A stretch of 64,000 nucleotides of DNA from Vibrio campbellii CAIM 519 = NBRC 15631 = ATCC 25920 (GCF_002163755.1 NZ_CP015863.1:62001-126000); one strand, 5' to 3'. Shown: positions 26,827 through 36,415, counted from the first letter of the stretch. The notes: generated by a model not told the origin, from the sequence alone. A program made the numbers and translations.

Positions 26827-27603
26827 ATGAAAAAAACGTTGCTTGCGCTAGGAATGTGTTTACTTGCGATGACCCAAGTCGCTCATGCTAACAGCCGTTT
26901 ACAAGAGGTGTTGGATAAGGGCGTTTTGCGTGTCGGAACGACAGGGGATTGGAATCCGATGACAATGAAAGATCCCGCTACCGATAGTTATCGTGGTTTT
27001 GATATCGATGTCACCACTGAGCTCGCCAAAGATCTTGGCGTTAAGGTGGAATATGTTGCGACCGATTGGAAAACGCTAGTCAATGGCATTACTGCCAACA
27101 AATACGATATTACCGGTAGTGCGTCATTGAACATGTCACGCGCAAAAGTAGCAGGTTATAGCCAACCGTATTTCTATCTTGCGTTTGTGCCTGTGGTGCA
27201 AAAGAAAGACTTAGCGAAATTCTCAGATTGGGCAGACTTTGACAAGCCTGATGTAAAAGTGGCGGCTACACTGGGCACTGTGCAAGAAAAGATGGTCAAA
27301 GACTTCTTCCCATCTGCACAGCACATTGTGATTGAAGCGCCGGCGCGTGATTTCCAAGAGCTTCTGGCTCGTCGTGCCGATGTCTCCGTGACGTCCAACG
27401 TTGAAGCGGCAACGCTGGTGGAGAAATTTAAACAGTTAGCGATTGTCCCAGTCAAAGAGCCTCGCAAGCCAACGCCTATTGCGATGCTGTTGCCCCAAGA
27501 CGACCAAGTCTGGATTAACTATATTAACCACTGGGTTGAGTTGAAGAAAACTCAAGGCTTCTTTAAGCAAACCGCCGAGAAATGGGGACTGAAGAGTATG
27601 TAA
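26827..27603 (+). CDS. Periplasmic solute-binding protein family 3 / cyclohexadienyl dehydratase-like
   Basis: The 258-residue exported protein has a signal peptide of about 21 residues (ending AHA) and the SBP_bac_3 fold (SRLQEVLDKGVLRVGTTGDW, GFDIDVTTELAKDLGV). The sequence is close to the branch that includes PheC-type cyclohexadienyl dehydratases, enzymes that evolved from binding proteins. Trp81 and Glu193 stand where I recall functional residues of PheC. A plain transport role is more likely because a permease gene lies divergently upstream. I cannot decide substrate or activity. The start is ATG 26827 after AAGGGAATTGAA. Confidence 0.75.
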   Translation: MKKTLLALGMCLLAMTQVAHANSRLQEVLDKGVLRVGTTGDWNPMTMKDPATDSYRGFDIDVTTELAKDLGVKVEYVATDWKTLVNGITANKYDITGSASLNMSRAKVAGYSQPYFYLAFVPVVQKKDLAKFSDWADFDKPDVKVAATLGTVQEKMVKDFFPSAQHIVIEAPARDFQELLARRADVSVTSNVEAATLVEKFKQLAIVPVKEPRKPTPIAMLLPQDDQVWINYINHWVELKKTQGFFKQTAEKWGLKSM

Positions 27604-27636
27604 GGTTTTGCCTTATTCTTTCGCTCATAAAAGACA

Positions 27637-27667
27637 AAGAGCCGCATTAAGCGGCTCTTCTTTATTA
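27637..27667. terminator. Bidirectional terminator between the binding-protein gene and punC
   Basis: The stem AAGAGCCGC / GCGGCTCTT has an ATTAA loop with T-rich sequence on one side and A-rich on the other. It serves both converging transcripts. Confidence 0.85.
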
Positions 27668-27694
27668 TGTAGTGGGATTGAGTTTGACGAAGAA

Positions 27695-28900
27695 TTAGAG
27701 CTCGTCTTCACTCACTACGCGAGCGTTGTCCGGAGTCGTGAAGTGCTGAGACAATACACGGTTAGATAGGATATAACCTATCCACAGACCGCCCATACAA
27801 ATCACAAGCGCTACACCCGTTACCATTTGAGCTTGGCTTGCCATCGCCGCAACCAGTGCGCTTGATAGGCTGCTTACGGTAATTTGTAGGCTGTTCTGTA
27901 GACCAGCTGCGGTTGCTGGACTTTGCTTTGCACTCGCTAATGCACGGTTTACTACGATTGGGTAAAGAGCACCATTTGCCACCGCAATCAAACAGAATGG
28001 CGCCAGGATTGGCCAGATAGAGGTCAGTTGCCACTGTGATGCAGCGAAGATAAGCAGTGCTGCAACACTAAACAAACCAATCAACTGACGCAGAATCTTC
28101 TCGTCACCGTATTTGCGAACGCTAACCTTACCTAAGTAACCACCCACCATGAAGGCGATAGTTTGTGGAATAAAGCTCAAACCAATGTCCTTTGCTTCAT
28201 AGCCAAGTTGAGACATGATTTCTGGCATACCCGTTAGGTAAGCAAAGAAAGCCGCAGACGCTGTAGCAAACATAAAAACATTACCTAGGTAAGTTTTAGA
28301 ACCCAGTAGTGATTTGATGTCTGAAGACATACTGGTTTGTTTTACTTCTACTTTTTCATTTTTTTGCGCCATTGTCGCAACAACAAGCAGTACACCCATC
28401 AGTGTCAATGCAACAAAAATACTGTGCCAACCAAAGCTGTCAGCCAGTAGTACACCTAATTGAGGTGCAAGTGCTGGCGAGAGTGCAACCAAAGGCATAA
28501 TAGTGGCAAAGATCTGTTGGCTCTGGCCAGAGTGACGCTTGATCACCATCGCTTGCCAAATAACGGCTGGCGCACATACACCAATCGCTTGAACGAAGCG
28601 TAGCGCGAGTAGTTGCCAAACTTGCTCACTGAATGCGAGGCCAAATGAGGCGACAGTGAACAGCGCCAAACCAGCTGCTAACGTGTTGCGGTGACCGAAT
28701 TTGTCTGAAGCCAAGCCCCACATCAATTGACCAAAAGCCATACCAACAAGAAAGACAGTCAATGAAAGTGCGATCTGTTCAGGGCCTGTAGCAAAGTCGA
28801 CTTCCATCGCTTTGAAGGCAGGTAAGTACATATCGGTGGCAATGAAGCCGAGCATAGACAGGGCTGCAAGGTAAACGAGTTGTAGTTTTGAGATTTTCAT
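27695..28900 (-). CDS. punC: Purine nucleoside MFS efflux/transport protein PunC (Bcr/CflA family)
   Basis: This is a 12-helix major-facilitator transporter of 401 residues. The early motif LSLTVFLVGMAFGQLMWGLASDKFGHR (cited as region about 44-71) is the MFS motif A. The E. coli orthologue YdhC is PunC, a purine nucleoside transporter, and the divergent regulator next door matches PunR. It starts at ATG 28900. The C terminus is hydrophilic (ARVVSEDEL). The substrate is inferred from the conserved pair, not from the sequence itself. Confidence 0.8.
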   Translation of the reverse strand: MKISKLQLVYLAALSMLGFIATDMYLPAFKAMEVDFATGPEQIALSLTVFLVGMAFGQLMWGLASDKFGHRNTLAAGLALFTVASFGLAFSEQVWQLLALRFVQAIGVCAPAVIWQAMVIKRHSGQSQQIFATIMPLVALSPALAPQLGVLLADSFGWHSIFVALTLMGVLLVVATMAQKNEKVEVKQTSMSSDIKSLLGSKTYLGNVFMFATASAAFFAYLTGMPEIMSQLGYEAKDIGLSFIPQTIAFMVGGYLGKVSVRKYGDEKILRQLIGLFSVAALLIFAASQWQLTSIWPILAPFCLIAVANGALYPIVVNRALASAKQSPATAAGLQNSLQITVSSLSSALVAAMASQAQMVTGVALVICMGGLWIGYILSNRVLSQHFTTPDNARVVSEDEL

Positions 28901-28940
28901 GATTCAACCAATCAAATTATTTAATCATTTTTTGTTCAGT

Positions 28941-28962
28941 ATCAGTTGGCGCCAACCCTGAT
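28941..28962. promoter_or_regulatory. Palindrome in the punC-punR intergenic region (candidate operator)
   Basis: ATCA-GTTGGC-GCCAAC-CC-TGAT contains a perfect 12-bp core palindrome (28945-28956) flanked by ATCA and TGAT. It lies in the 153-bp gap between divergent punC and punR, the usual place for a LysR-type operator. No binding data exist here, so the assignment is an inference. Confidence 0.45.
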
Positions 28963-29053
28963 TTCTTTACCTCACCATTCTATTTTTCGATTTTGAGAAA
29001 ATAAAACGCTAAAATTGTTGGTTATCAATCAAATTTTTTGAAAGGTAGAGGTC

Positions 29054-29956
29054 ATGTTCTCCAAATCTTCTCTGGAAATGCTCGATACCGTTGCTCGATT
29101 AGGCAGTTTTACAGCGGCTGCAGAAGTACTGCATAAAGTCCCTTCAGCGATCAGCTACGGAGTGCGTCAAGTGGAGCAGGAGTTAGATGTGGTTCTGTTT
29201 CGTCGATTACCGAGAAAGGTTGAATTGACGCCTGCAGGTGAGTTGTTTATCGAAGAGGCGCGCTTACTGCTCAGACAAATGGCGGAAGTGAAAGCGCAAA
29301 CTCGTCGCGCGGCACATGGTTGGCAATCAACATTGAAGCTCACGCTGGATAATGTGGTTAAGCTGGATAAGCTCAAACCTTTGGTTGAAGACTTCTACCG
29401 TGAGTTTGAATTCGCAGAGCTGCAAATCAACATGGAAGTGTTTAACGGCTCATGGGAAGCCATCGCACAGGGGCGTGCTGATATTGTCGTTGGAGCAACG
29501 TCAGCGATTCCCGTTGGTGGGGATTTTGAGGTCAAAGACATGGGCGTGCTCGATTGGGCATTCGTGATGTCGCCAGCTCATCCATGCGTACGCCAGCAAG
29601 TCTTGACCGAAGAGTTTGTCAGTCAATTTCCGGCGATCTGCCTCGATGATACCTCGAACGTGTTACCAAAACGCCACACTGGACATTATGCAAAGCAGCG
29701 TCGTTTGCTCCTACCAAATTGGTATAGCGCGATTGAATGTCTGAAAAATGGAGTCGGAGTAGGCTACATGCCACGCCATATTGCGATGCCTCTTATCCAT
29801 GAAGGCGTGCTGGTGGAAAAAGTTCTGCAGGATGATAAGCCACTGAGCCAATGTTGCTTAGTATGGCGTAAAGACGACAATCACAAGTTGATTCAATGGA
29901 TGGTGGATTACTTAGGTACACCAAATCAACTGCATCAGGATTGGCTGCAGTACTAA
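29054..29956 (+). CDS. punR: LysR-type transcriptional regulator PunR
   Basis: This regulator has 300 residues with an N-terminal winged helix-turn-helix (TVARLGSFTAAAEVLHKVPSA) and a C-terminal periplasmic-binding-like effector domain. Shared stretches such as VFNGSWEAIAQGRAD and ATSAIPVGG, with LPKRHTGH, match the E. coli YdhB/PunR activator of punC. It is divergent from punC, so it probably activates that gene in response to purine nucleosides. It starts at ATG 29054 after GAAAGGTAGAGGTC. Confidence 0.82.
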   Translation: MFSKSSLEMLDTVARLGSFTAAAEVLHKVPSAISYGVRQVEQELDVVLFRRLPRKVELTPAGELFIEEARLLLRQMAEVKAQTRRAAHGWQSTLKLTLDNVVKLDKLKPLVEDFYREFEFAELQINMEVFNGSWEAIAQGRADIVVGATSAIPVGGDFEVKDMGVLDWAFVMSPAHPCVRQQVLTEEFVSQFPAICLDDTSNVLPKRHTGHYAKQRRLLLPNWYSAIECLKNGVGVGYMPRHIAMPLIHEGVLVEKVLQDDKPLSQCCLVWRKDDNHKLIQWMVDYLGTPNQLHQDWLQY

Positions 29957-29957
29957 C

Positions 29958-29988
29958 AAAAAGCCACTTTCAAGGAAAGTGGCTTTGT
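29958..29988. terminator. Bidirectional terminator between punR and ilvA
   Basis: The hairpin AAAGCCACTTTC / GAAAGTGGCTTT has an AAG loop with A- and T-rich flanks. It ends punR and the converging ilv operon. Confidence 0.85.
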
Positions 29989-29993
29989 TGGTT

Positions 29994-31541
29994 CTATGAC
30001 AAGAAAAACTGGTAAGACGGGTTATCTGTTTCGTCTTTGCATTGATAACCAAGTTCGCGCAAATGCGCAGAAAACTGTGCTAAGTCGCTTTCATCTAACT
30101 CGAAACCACATAAAACGCGTCCGTAGTCAGCGCCGTGGTTACGGTAGTTGAACAAGCTGATATTCCAATGAGTACCGAGTGTGCTTAAGAACTTAAGTAG
30201 TGCTCCCGGATACTCTGGAAACTCAAAGCTGTAGAGACGTTCTTTAAGCGGCTTAGACGGCTTACCACCAATCATGTAGCGCACGTGTAGCTTCGCCATT
30301 TCATCATCAGACAGGTCAACCACAGGATAGCCACCTTCACGTAAATCATGAATGATGTTTTCTAGCTCCTCCTGACCGCCTTGCAAACGAACACCGACAA
30401 AGATATTTGCCAATGCGTCATCGTTGTAGCGGTAGTTAAACTCCGTTACGGCGCGGCCACCAATTAAGTTACAGAACTCAAAGAATGCACCTTGACGCTC
30501 AGGAATGGTAACGGCAAGCAAACCTTCACGTTTCTCACCAAGCTCGCAACGCTCAGAAACATAACGCAAACCATGGAAGTTAGTGTTGGCACCAGACAGC
30601 ACGGTGCCTAGATTTTTGCCTTTGAGTTTGTTTTGCTCAGCAAACTTCTTCAAACCTGCCAGAGCAAGCGCCCCTGAAGGCTCAGCAATGGCGCGAGTGT
30701 CTTCAAAGATGTCTTTTACTGCTGCGCAGATTTCATCGCTAGAGACTGCAATATGGCCATCAATGTACTTTTGGCATAGACGGAAAGTCTCTTCGCCAAT
30801 GCGTTTTACAGCGACGCCATCGGCAAACATGCTGACTTGGTCTAGTACCACTGGCTCACCAGCATCCAATGCTGCTTTGAGGCATGACGAATCTTCTGGC
30901 TCAACTGCGATTACTTTGATTTCTGGCATTAACTGCTTCACAAGCACCGCAACACCGGCAGCCAAACCGCCGCCGCCGACAGGAACGAAGATGTAATCAA
31001 GGTGACCATTTTGCTGCAGCATTTCCATGCCAATTGTGCCTTGACCTGCAATCACCAGTGGGTGATCGAAGGGAGGGACAAAGGTGTACCCGTTTAACTC
31101 GGATAGACGCTCTGCCTCGGCTTTTGCCTCATCAAAGTTACTGCCGTGCAGCACCACGTTGCCACCGAAACCACGTACTGCATCAACTTTGATGTCTGGC
31201 GTAGTTTTTGGCATCACGATAGTGGTTTTAATGCCCAGCTTAGTGCCAGAGAGCGCCATACCTTGAGCATGATTACCCGCAGAGGCGGCAATCACACCTG
31301 CGGCTTTTTGGGCTTCAGACAGGCTTGCCACCATGTTGTATGCACCGCGTAATTTGAACGAGTGCACGGGCTGGCGATCCTCACGCTTTATTTGCACATT
31401 GTTACCAATACGTGCAGCAAGGCGAGGCATCTCTTGCAGTGGTGTCACTGTCGCGACTTCATACACAGGAGCACGCAAGATCTGGCGCAGATAATCTGCA
31501 CCAGATTGGTTTTCCTGTTTTAAGGGAAAGGGTTGACTCAT
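29994..31541 (-). CDS. ilvA: Threonine ammonia-lyase (biosynthetic threonine deaminase)
   Basis: IlvA converts threonine to 2-oxobutanoate, the committed step of isoleucine synthesis. The chosen start ATG 31541 (MSQPFPLKQENQSGADYL) gives 515 residues. A longer frame to 31637 would run into ilvD and is not supported. The PLP lysine is Lys63 (SFKLRGAYN). Two ACT-like regulatory domains follow (about 325-515) and mediate isoleucine inhibition. It is the last gene of ilvGMEDA, 4 bp behind ilvD. Confidence 0.96.
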   Translation of the reverse strand: MSQPFPLKQENQSGADYLRQILRAPVYEVATVTPLQEMPRLAARIGNNVQIKREDRQPVHSFKLRGAYNMVASLSEAQKAAGVIAASAGNHAQGMALSGTKLGIKTTIVMPKTTPDIKVDAVRGFGGNVVLHGSNFDEAKAEAERLSELNGYTFVPPFDHPLVIAGQGTIGMEMLQQNGHLDYIFVPVGGGGLAAGVAVLVKQLMPEIKVIAVEPEDSSCLKAALDAGEPVVLDQVSMFADGVAVKRIGEETFRLCQKYIDGHIAVSSDEICAAVKDIFEDTRAIAEPSGALALAGLKKFAEQNKLKGKNLGTVLSGANTNFHGLRYVSERCELGEKREGLLAVTIPERQGAFFEFCNLIGGRAVTEFNYRYNDDALANIFVGVRLQGGQEELENIIHDLREGGYPVVDLSDDEMAKLHVRYMIGGKPSKPLKERLYSFEFPEYPGALLKFLSTLGTHWNISLFNYRNHGADYGRVLCGFELDESDLAQFSAHLRELGYQCKDETDNPSYQFFLS

Positions 31542-31545
31542 AAAG

Positions 31546-33387
31546 CTAGCCCTCGAGCTTAGATTTGTCTCGTACTGCACCTTTGTCAGCACTGGTCGCC
31601 ATACTTGCGTACGCTTTGAGTGCAAATGAAACTTCACGTTGGCGGTCTACTGGTTTCCAGCCTAACTCGTCTTGTTTTGCACGGCGCTCAGCAAGTTCTT
31701 GTTCAGACACTTGAAGTGAAATTGAACGGTTTGGAATATCAATCGCGATCATATCACCTTGTTTAACCAAACCAATGGCACCGCCGTTTGCAGCTTCAGG
31801 AGAAGCGTGACCGATAGACAGGCCAGATGTACCGCCAGAGAAACGGCCGTCAGTTAGAAGAGCACACTCTTTACCGAGTCCCATCGATTTCAAGTAAGTG
31901 GTTGGGTAGAGCATTTCTTGCATGCCCGGGCCACCTTTAGGGCCTTCGTAGCGGATAACAACCACGTCGCCGGCTTTGACTTTGCCGCCTAAAATACCTT
32001 CTACGGCGTCTTCTTGGCTTTCAAATACTACGGCCGGGCCTGTGAACTTATGGATGCTCTCATCAACGCCTGCTGTCTTAACGATACAGCCATCTAATGC
32101 AATGTTGCCTGATAGAACCGCTAGGCCACCTTCTTGGCTAAAGGCATTTTCTTTAGTTCGAATACAGCCTTCTGCGCGGTCGTCATCAAGGCGATCCCAA
32201 CGACAATCCTGAGAGAATGCCTGAGTGGTACGGATACCAGCAGGACCTGCGCGGAAGAACTTTAATACCTCTTCATCTTCGGTCTGGATGATGTCGTATT
32301 TTGCCAGCTGCTCTTTCATTGAAAGGCCAAGTACGGTGCGAGCTTGGTTATGCAGTAGACCTGCACGGTCTAACTCACCAAGAATCGCCATTACGCCACC
32401 AGCGCGGTGTACATCTTCCATGTGATATTTCTGGGTAGATGGTGCCACTTTACATAGGTGTGGTACTTGGCGAGATAGGCGATCGATATCTTCCATATCG
32501 AAATCCACCTCACCTTCTTGCGCTGCAGCCAGTAGATGCAGAATGGTGTTGGTTGAGCCGCCCATTGCGATGTCCAGTGCCATGGCGTTTTCGAAGGCAT
32601 CAAACGTAGCGATGTTGCGTGGCAGTGCTGCTTCGTCATCTTGCTCGTAGTAACGACGAGTCAGTTCAACGATACGACGACCTGCATTAAGGAACAGTTT
32701 TTCACGGTCAGCGTGTGTTGCCAGCATAGAACCGTTACCTGGTTGAGAAAGACCCAGGGCTTCCGTTAGACAGTTCATTGAGTTTGCAGTGAACATGCCT
32801 GAACACGATCCACACGTTGGACACGCACTGCGTTCGATCTGCTCACTTTGCTCATCAGAGACTTTTGGATCCGCGCCTTGGATCATCGCATCAACAAGGT
32901 CTAGTTTGATGATCTGATCAGAAAGCTTGGTTTTACCCGCTTCCATTGGACCACCAGAGACAAAGATAACAGGGATGTTAAGACGCATAGATGCCATCAA
33001 CATTCCCGGAGTGATTTTGTCACAGTTAGAGATACACACCATCGCATCGGCACAGTGTGCGTTAACCATGTATTCTACTGAGTCTGCGATCAGTTCGCGT
33101 GAAGGCAGTGAGTACAGCATGCCGCCGTGACCCATTGCGATACCATCATCAACCGCGATGGTGTTGAATTCTTTAGCGATGCCGCCGGCTTTTTCGATTT
33201 CACGTGCTACAAGCTGACCCATGTCTTTTAGGTGTACGTGGCCCGGAACAAATTGAGTAAACGAGTTTACGACAGCGATGATTGGCTTACCGAAGTCTTC
33301 ATCTTTTACGCCTGTTGCACGCCACAGTGCGCGAGCGCCCGCCATGTTACGACCATGTGTGGTGGTAGCTGATCTATATTTTGGCAT
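31546..33387 (-). CDS. ilvD: Dihydroxy-acid dehydratase
   Basis: IlvD is an iron-sulfur enzyme that dehydrates 2,3-dihydroxy-isovalerate and -methylvalerate in valine and isoleucine synthesis. It has 613 residues. Cluster cysteines are in SNCDKITPGML and CPTCGSCSGMFTANSMNC, and C-terminal GGTSGLSIGHASPEA is typical. It starts at ATG 33387, 13 bp after ilvE, within the ilvGMEDA operon. Confidence 0.97.
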   Translation of the reverse strand: MPKYRSATTTHGRNMAGARALWRATGVKDEDFGKPIIAVVNSFTQFVPGHVHLKDMGQLVAREIEKAGGIAKEFNTIAVDDGIAMGHGGMLYSLPSRELIADSVEYMVNAHCADAMVCISNCDKITPGMLMASMRLNIPVIFVSGGPMEAGKTKLSDQIIKLDLVDAMIQGADPKVSDEQSEQIERSACPTCGSCSGMFTANSMNCLTEALGLSQPGNGSMLATHADREKLFLNAGRRIVELTRRYYEQDDEAALPRNIATFDAFENAMALDIAMGGSTNTILHLLAAAQEGEVDFDMEDIDRLSRQVPHLCKVAPSTQKYHMEDVHRAGGVMAILGELDRAGLLHNQARTVLGLSMKEQLAKYDIIQTEDEEVLKFFRAGPAGIRTTQAFSQDCRWDRLDDDRAEGCIRTKENAFSQEGGLAVLSGNIALDGCIVKTAGVDESIHKFTGPAVVFESQEDAVEGILGGKVKAGDVVVIRYEGPKGGPGMQEMLYPTTYLKSMGLGKECALLTDGRFSGGTSGLSIGHASPEAANGGAIGLVKQGDMIAIDIPNRSISLQVSEQELAERRAKQDELGWKPVDRQREVSFALKAYASMATSADKGAVRDKSKLEG

Positions 33388-33400
33388 TTCCTAATCCTTC

Positions 33401-34339
33401 TTACTTCTGTTCTGGGTACACATAGTCTAACCAGCCCCACTTATCTTCCGTGGTGCCGTTAAATAGGCCAAAGTAGGCCGCTTGTAGTTCTTTAGTGATT
33501 GGGCCGCGTTTGCCGGTGCCCACTTCAATTTTGTCGATGGTTGCTACTGGCACAACTTCGGCTGCCGTACCTGTCATAAAGACTTCATCGGCAAGGTAAA
33601 GTGCTTCACGCGCAATGTTCGCTTCGCGCACTTCATAACCTTTATCGCGTGCGATGGTCATAATTGAATCACGAGTGATGCCCGGCAAAATTGCACTGGT
33701 TGCTGGTGGTGTGGTGATCACGCCGTCTTTGATAACAAAGATGTTTTCACCAGCACCTTCCGATAGATAACCGTCTACGCTCAGTGCGATACCTTCGTCA
33801 TAGCCGTGACGACGCGCTTCACCACCGACTAGTAGCGAAGATAGGTAGTTACCGCCTGCTTTAGCCGCAGTTGGGATGGTGTTTGGCGCTGCACGGTTCC
33901 AGCTTGAAATCATTGCATCAACGCCAGCTTCTAGCGCTTCTTCACCCAAGTAAGAGCCCCAAGGGAAAGCGGCAATGATTAGGTCCATCTCTGTGCCAAC
34001 AGGTGGGCACACGCCCAAGCCAACATTACCGACAAAACCTAATGGACGAATGTAAGCGCTGTCGAGTTTGTTCTGGCGCAGGGTTTCACGCGTCGCTTCC
34101 ATGATTTCTTCTACAGAAAACGGGATCGGGAAGCGGTAAATCTTGGCAGAGTCTTTTAAACGTTGTGCATGTTCACGGTGACGGAAGACAATTGGTCCTT
34201 TCGGCGTGTTGTAGCAGCGTACGCCTTCAAATACAGAGGTACCGTAGTGCATCGCGTGAGTCAAAACGTGAACGTTCGCCTCTGCCCATGGAACCATCTC
34301 ACCATTAAACCAAATGAAATCTGCAGTTTTCGTTGCCAT
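33401..34339 (-). CDS. ilvE: Branched-chain amino-acid aminotransferase
   Basis: IlvE transaminates the keto acids to valine, isoleucine and leucine. It has 312 residues of fold-type IV PLP enzyme; the cofactor lysine is Lys160 (PTAAKAGGNYLSS). It starts at ATG 34339, 12 bp behind ilvM. Confidence 0.97.
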   Translation of the reverse strand: MATKTADFIWFNGEMVPWAEANVHVLTHAMHYGTSVFEGVRCYNTPKGPIVFRHREHAQRLKDSAKIYRFPIPFSVEEIMEATRETLRQNKLDSAYIRPLGFVGNVGLGVCPPVGTEMDLIIAAFPWGSYLGEEALEAGVDAMISSWNRAAPNTIPTAAKAGGNYLSSLLVGGEARRHGYDEGIALSVDGYLSEGAGENIFVIKDGVITTPPATSAILPGITRDSIMTIARDKGYEVREANIAREALYLADEVFMTGTAAEVVPVATIDKIEVGTGKRGPITKELQAAYFGLFNGTTEDKWGWLDYVYPEQK

Positions 34340-34351
34340 TTATTGCCTTCC

Positions 34352-34636
34352 TTATGCACTCACGTGTTGTTGTAAGTTGTGATTTGGGAGCTCATCGCTG
34401 CGGATTTTGAGTACCTCAACGGTGCGAATATCCCACAACTTCTCAATTTGATTGACCAAAAACGAGATAGGTCGATCGCTGTCGACGATGATCTCTACGC
34501 TGGCTACTTTGCTTTCGTGGTTTTGGGTAGCAGCGACTTGTTTGATCACAAAGCCTCGGTGACGAATCACACGAAGAACGCGCTCCAACAATACCGGTTT
34601 ATCGTCGGCTTTGATGTCGAGTAAATATCTGTCCAT
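34352..34636 (-). CDS. ilvM: Acetolactate synthase isozyme II small subunit
   Basis: IlvM is the regulatory small subunit of acetolactate synthase II. It has 94 residues with an ACT domain (YLLDIKADDKPVLLERVLRV). It follows ilvG by 11 bp, so the large and small subunits are made together. Confidence 0.93.
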   Translation of the reverse strand: MDRYLLDIKADDKPVLLERVLRVIRHRGFVIKQVAATQNHESKVASVEIIVDSDRPISFLVNQIEKLWDIRTVEVLKIRSDELPNHNLQQHVSA

Positions 34637-34647
34637 GCGATTGTCTC

Positions 34648-36294
34648 CTAAGTGTTTTCCAACATATCACTGTTTGATGCACCAGGTGGTACAAGTGGCC
34701 ACACGTTCTCTTCTTCATCGATTAAAACGTGAAGCATGTAAGAAGTCTTACTTTCTAGCATCTCTTTGAGAGCTGGTTCGACTTCTTCTTTCTTGGTGAT
34801 GGTTTTACCCGGGATATCGAACGCTTTTGCCAGCATCACGAAGTCTGGGTTGTCATCAAGAATGGTTTCGCTGTGGCGGCCGTCAAAGAACAATGACTGC
34901 CATTGGCGAACCATGCCAAGACGTTGGTTGTTAAGAAGGACAATCTTTACTGGAATCTGACGACGCTTCAGCGTACCCAATTCCTGCACGTTCATCATAA
35001 ATGAACCGTCACCTGTAATAAGGATAGACTGATCATCAGGACGTGCGACAGCTGCACCCATAGCAGCTGGCAAGCCGAATCCCATTGTGCCAAGACCAGC
35101 AGAGGTGATGAAGTTTTGTGGATCACGCGGCTGGATGTGTTGCGCTGCCCACATCTGATGCTGGCCGACGTCAGTCGACACAATTGAGCTATCCGGCATC
35201 ATGTCAGACAGCTGTTTAAGCAATAGCGGTGCGTAGATCAATTCGCCTGGATGGTCGTAACGCCATTTAAATCCGCTACGCAGGCTCTCACTGTGATGTA
35301 CCCAAGGGGTGATGTCTTGAGTCAGCTCTAATTGAGGAAGAATCTTGCTGATTTCGCCACGCAGTGGTGCATTGGCGTGGCGAAGCTTATGGATTTCAGC
35401 CGCATCGATGTCGATATGGATTACTTTCGCATGCGGTGCAAACGTGTCGAGCTTGCCTGTCACGCGGTCATCAAAACGTGCTCCAACTACAATCAAAAGG
35501 TCACATTCTTGAACCACTAGGTTTGCGGCTTTGGTGCCATGCATGCCCAGCATGCCTAAGTAGTGCGGGTCGTGGCGTTCAATGGTGCCCAAACCTTTTA
35601 GTGTGCTTACTGCAGGCATTGGGTTTAAACGTAGGAATTCGCGTACTGAGTCTGTCGCTTTGGCAATTTGCACGCCACCGCCGACGTATAAAACTGGTCG
35701 AGTTGAAGCGGCTAGTACTTCTTGAGCGCGCTTGATATCAGCATCAGTGACTAAAGGTGCAGCTGGTGGAACAAAAGGAGGCAGCAGTTCGGTTGGCGCT
35801 TGAGCAAGCTGAACGTCTTTGGCGATATCAACAATCACCGGGCCAGGTCGACCTGCTTTTGCTACTTCGAACGCTTCGGCTAGCGTTGGGGCAAGGTCTT
35901 CGATCTCAGTCACTAGATAACTGTGTTTGGTACAGGCTAGAGACATTCCGATCACATCCATTTCTTGGAACGCGTCGGTACCGATATGAGAGCTAGCAAC
36001 CTGACCTGTGATGGCCACTAGAGGAACGGAATCGAGGAAGGCGTCGGCAAGGCCTGTAACAAGGTTGGTGGCGCCTGGGCCGGAAGTGGCCATACAAACT
36101 GCAACATCTTGCGTTGCGCGGGCCATCCCGATGGCGGCCATTGCAGCCCCTTGTTCATGACGGCATAAGATGTGCTCGACACCTCCGTCATACAACGCAT
36201 CGTAGATTGGCATGATGGCTCCACCAGGATACCCAAACACCGTTTCGATGCCTTGTTGTCTTAAAGCGGCTACGACTAGTTCTGCACCGGTCAT
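34648..36294 (-). CDS. ilvG: Acetolactate synthase isozyme II large subunit
   Basis: IlvG is the thiamine-diphosphate enzyme for the first common step of valine and isoleucine synthesis. It has 548 residues with an intact frame, unlike the frameshifted K-12 E. coli gene. The catalytic glutamate is in LCRHEQGAAMAA, and ThDP binding is through GDGSFMMNVQEL. It starts at ATG 36294 (MTGAELVVAALRQQGIETV), behind an AGGAGGT-type site, downstream of the ilvL attenuator. Confidence 0.97.
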   Translation of the reverse strand: MTGAELVVAALRQQGIETVFGYPGGAIMPIYDALYDGGVEHILCRHEQGAAMAAIGMARATQDVAVCMATSGPGATNLVTGLADAFLDSVPLVAITGQVASSHIGTDAFQEMDVIGMSLACTKHSYLVTEIEDLAPTLAEAFEVAKAGRPGPVIVDIAKDVQLAQAPTELLPPFVPPAAPLVTDADIKRAQEVLAASTRPVLYVGGGVQIAKATDSVREFLRLNPMPAVSTLKGLGTIERHDPHYLGMLGMHGTKAANLVVQECDLLIVVGARFDDRVTGKLDTFAPHAKVIHIDIDAAEIHKLRHANAPLRGEISKILPQLELTQDITPWVHHSESLRSGFKWRYDHPGELIYAPLLLKQLSDMMPDSSIVSTDVGQHQMWAAQHIQPRDPQNFITSAGLGTMGFGLPAAMGAAVARPDDQSILITGDGSFMMNVQELGTLKRRQIPVKIVLLNNQRLGMVRQWQSLFFDGRHSETILDDNPDFVMLAKAFDIPGKTITKKEEVEPALKEMLESKTSYMLHVLIDEEENVWPLVPPGASNSDMLENT

Positions 36295-36415
36295 CGTAAA
36301 CCTCCTTTGCTACGTTGTGGCTCGTAGCTATCGCCATGTGTTTTGCACTTCATGTGCACTCCCATTCTTCCCGTTAAGCTGTCTAAGGGTTAGACAGATG
36401 ACAACTTGTAGTTGT

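Noticed and set aside
29994..31637. Extended N terminus of IlvA from 31637
   Set aside because: The extra 32 codons overlap ilvD and do not resemble IlvA; ATG 31541 matches the family.
33190..33205. parS-like stretch around TTTCACGTGCTACA in ilvD
   Set aside because: Four mismatches to the consensus in coding DNA; such partial matches are expected by chance.
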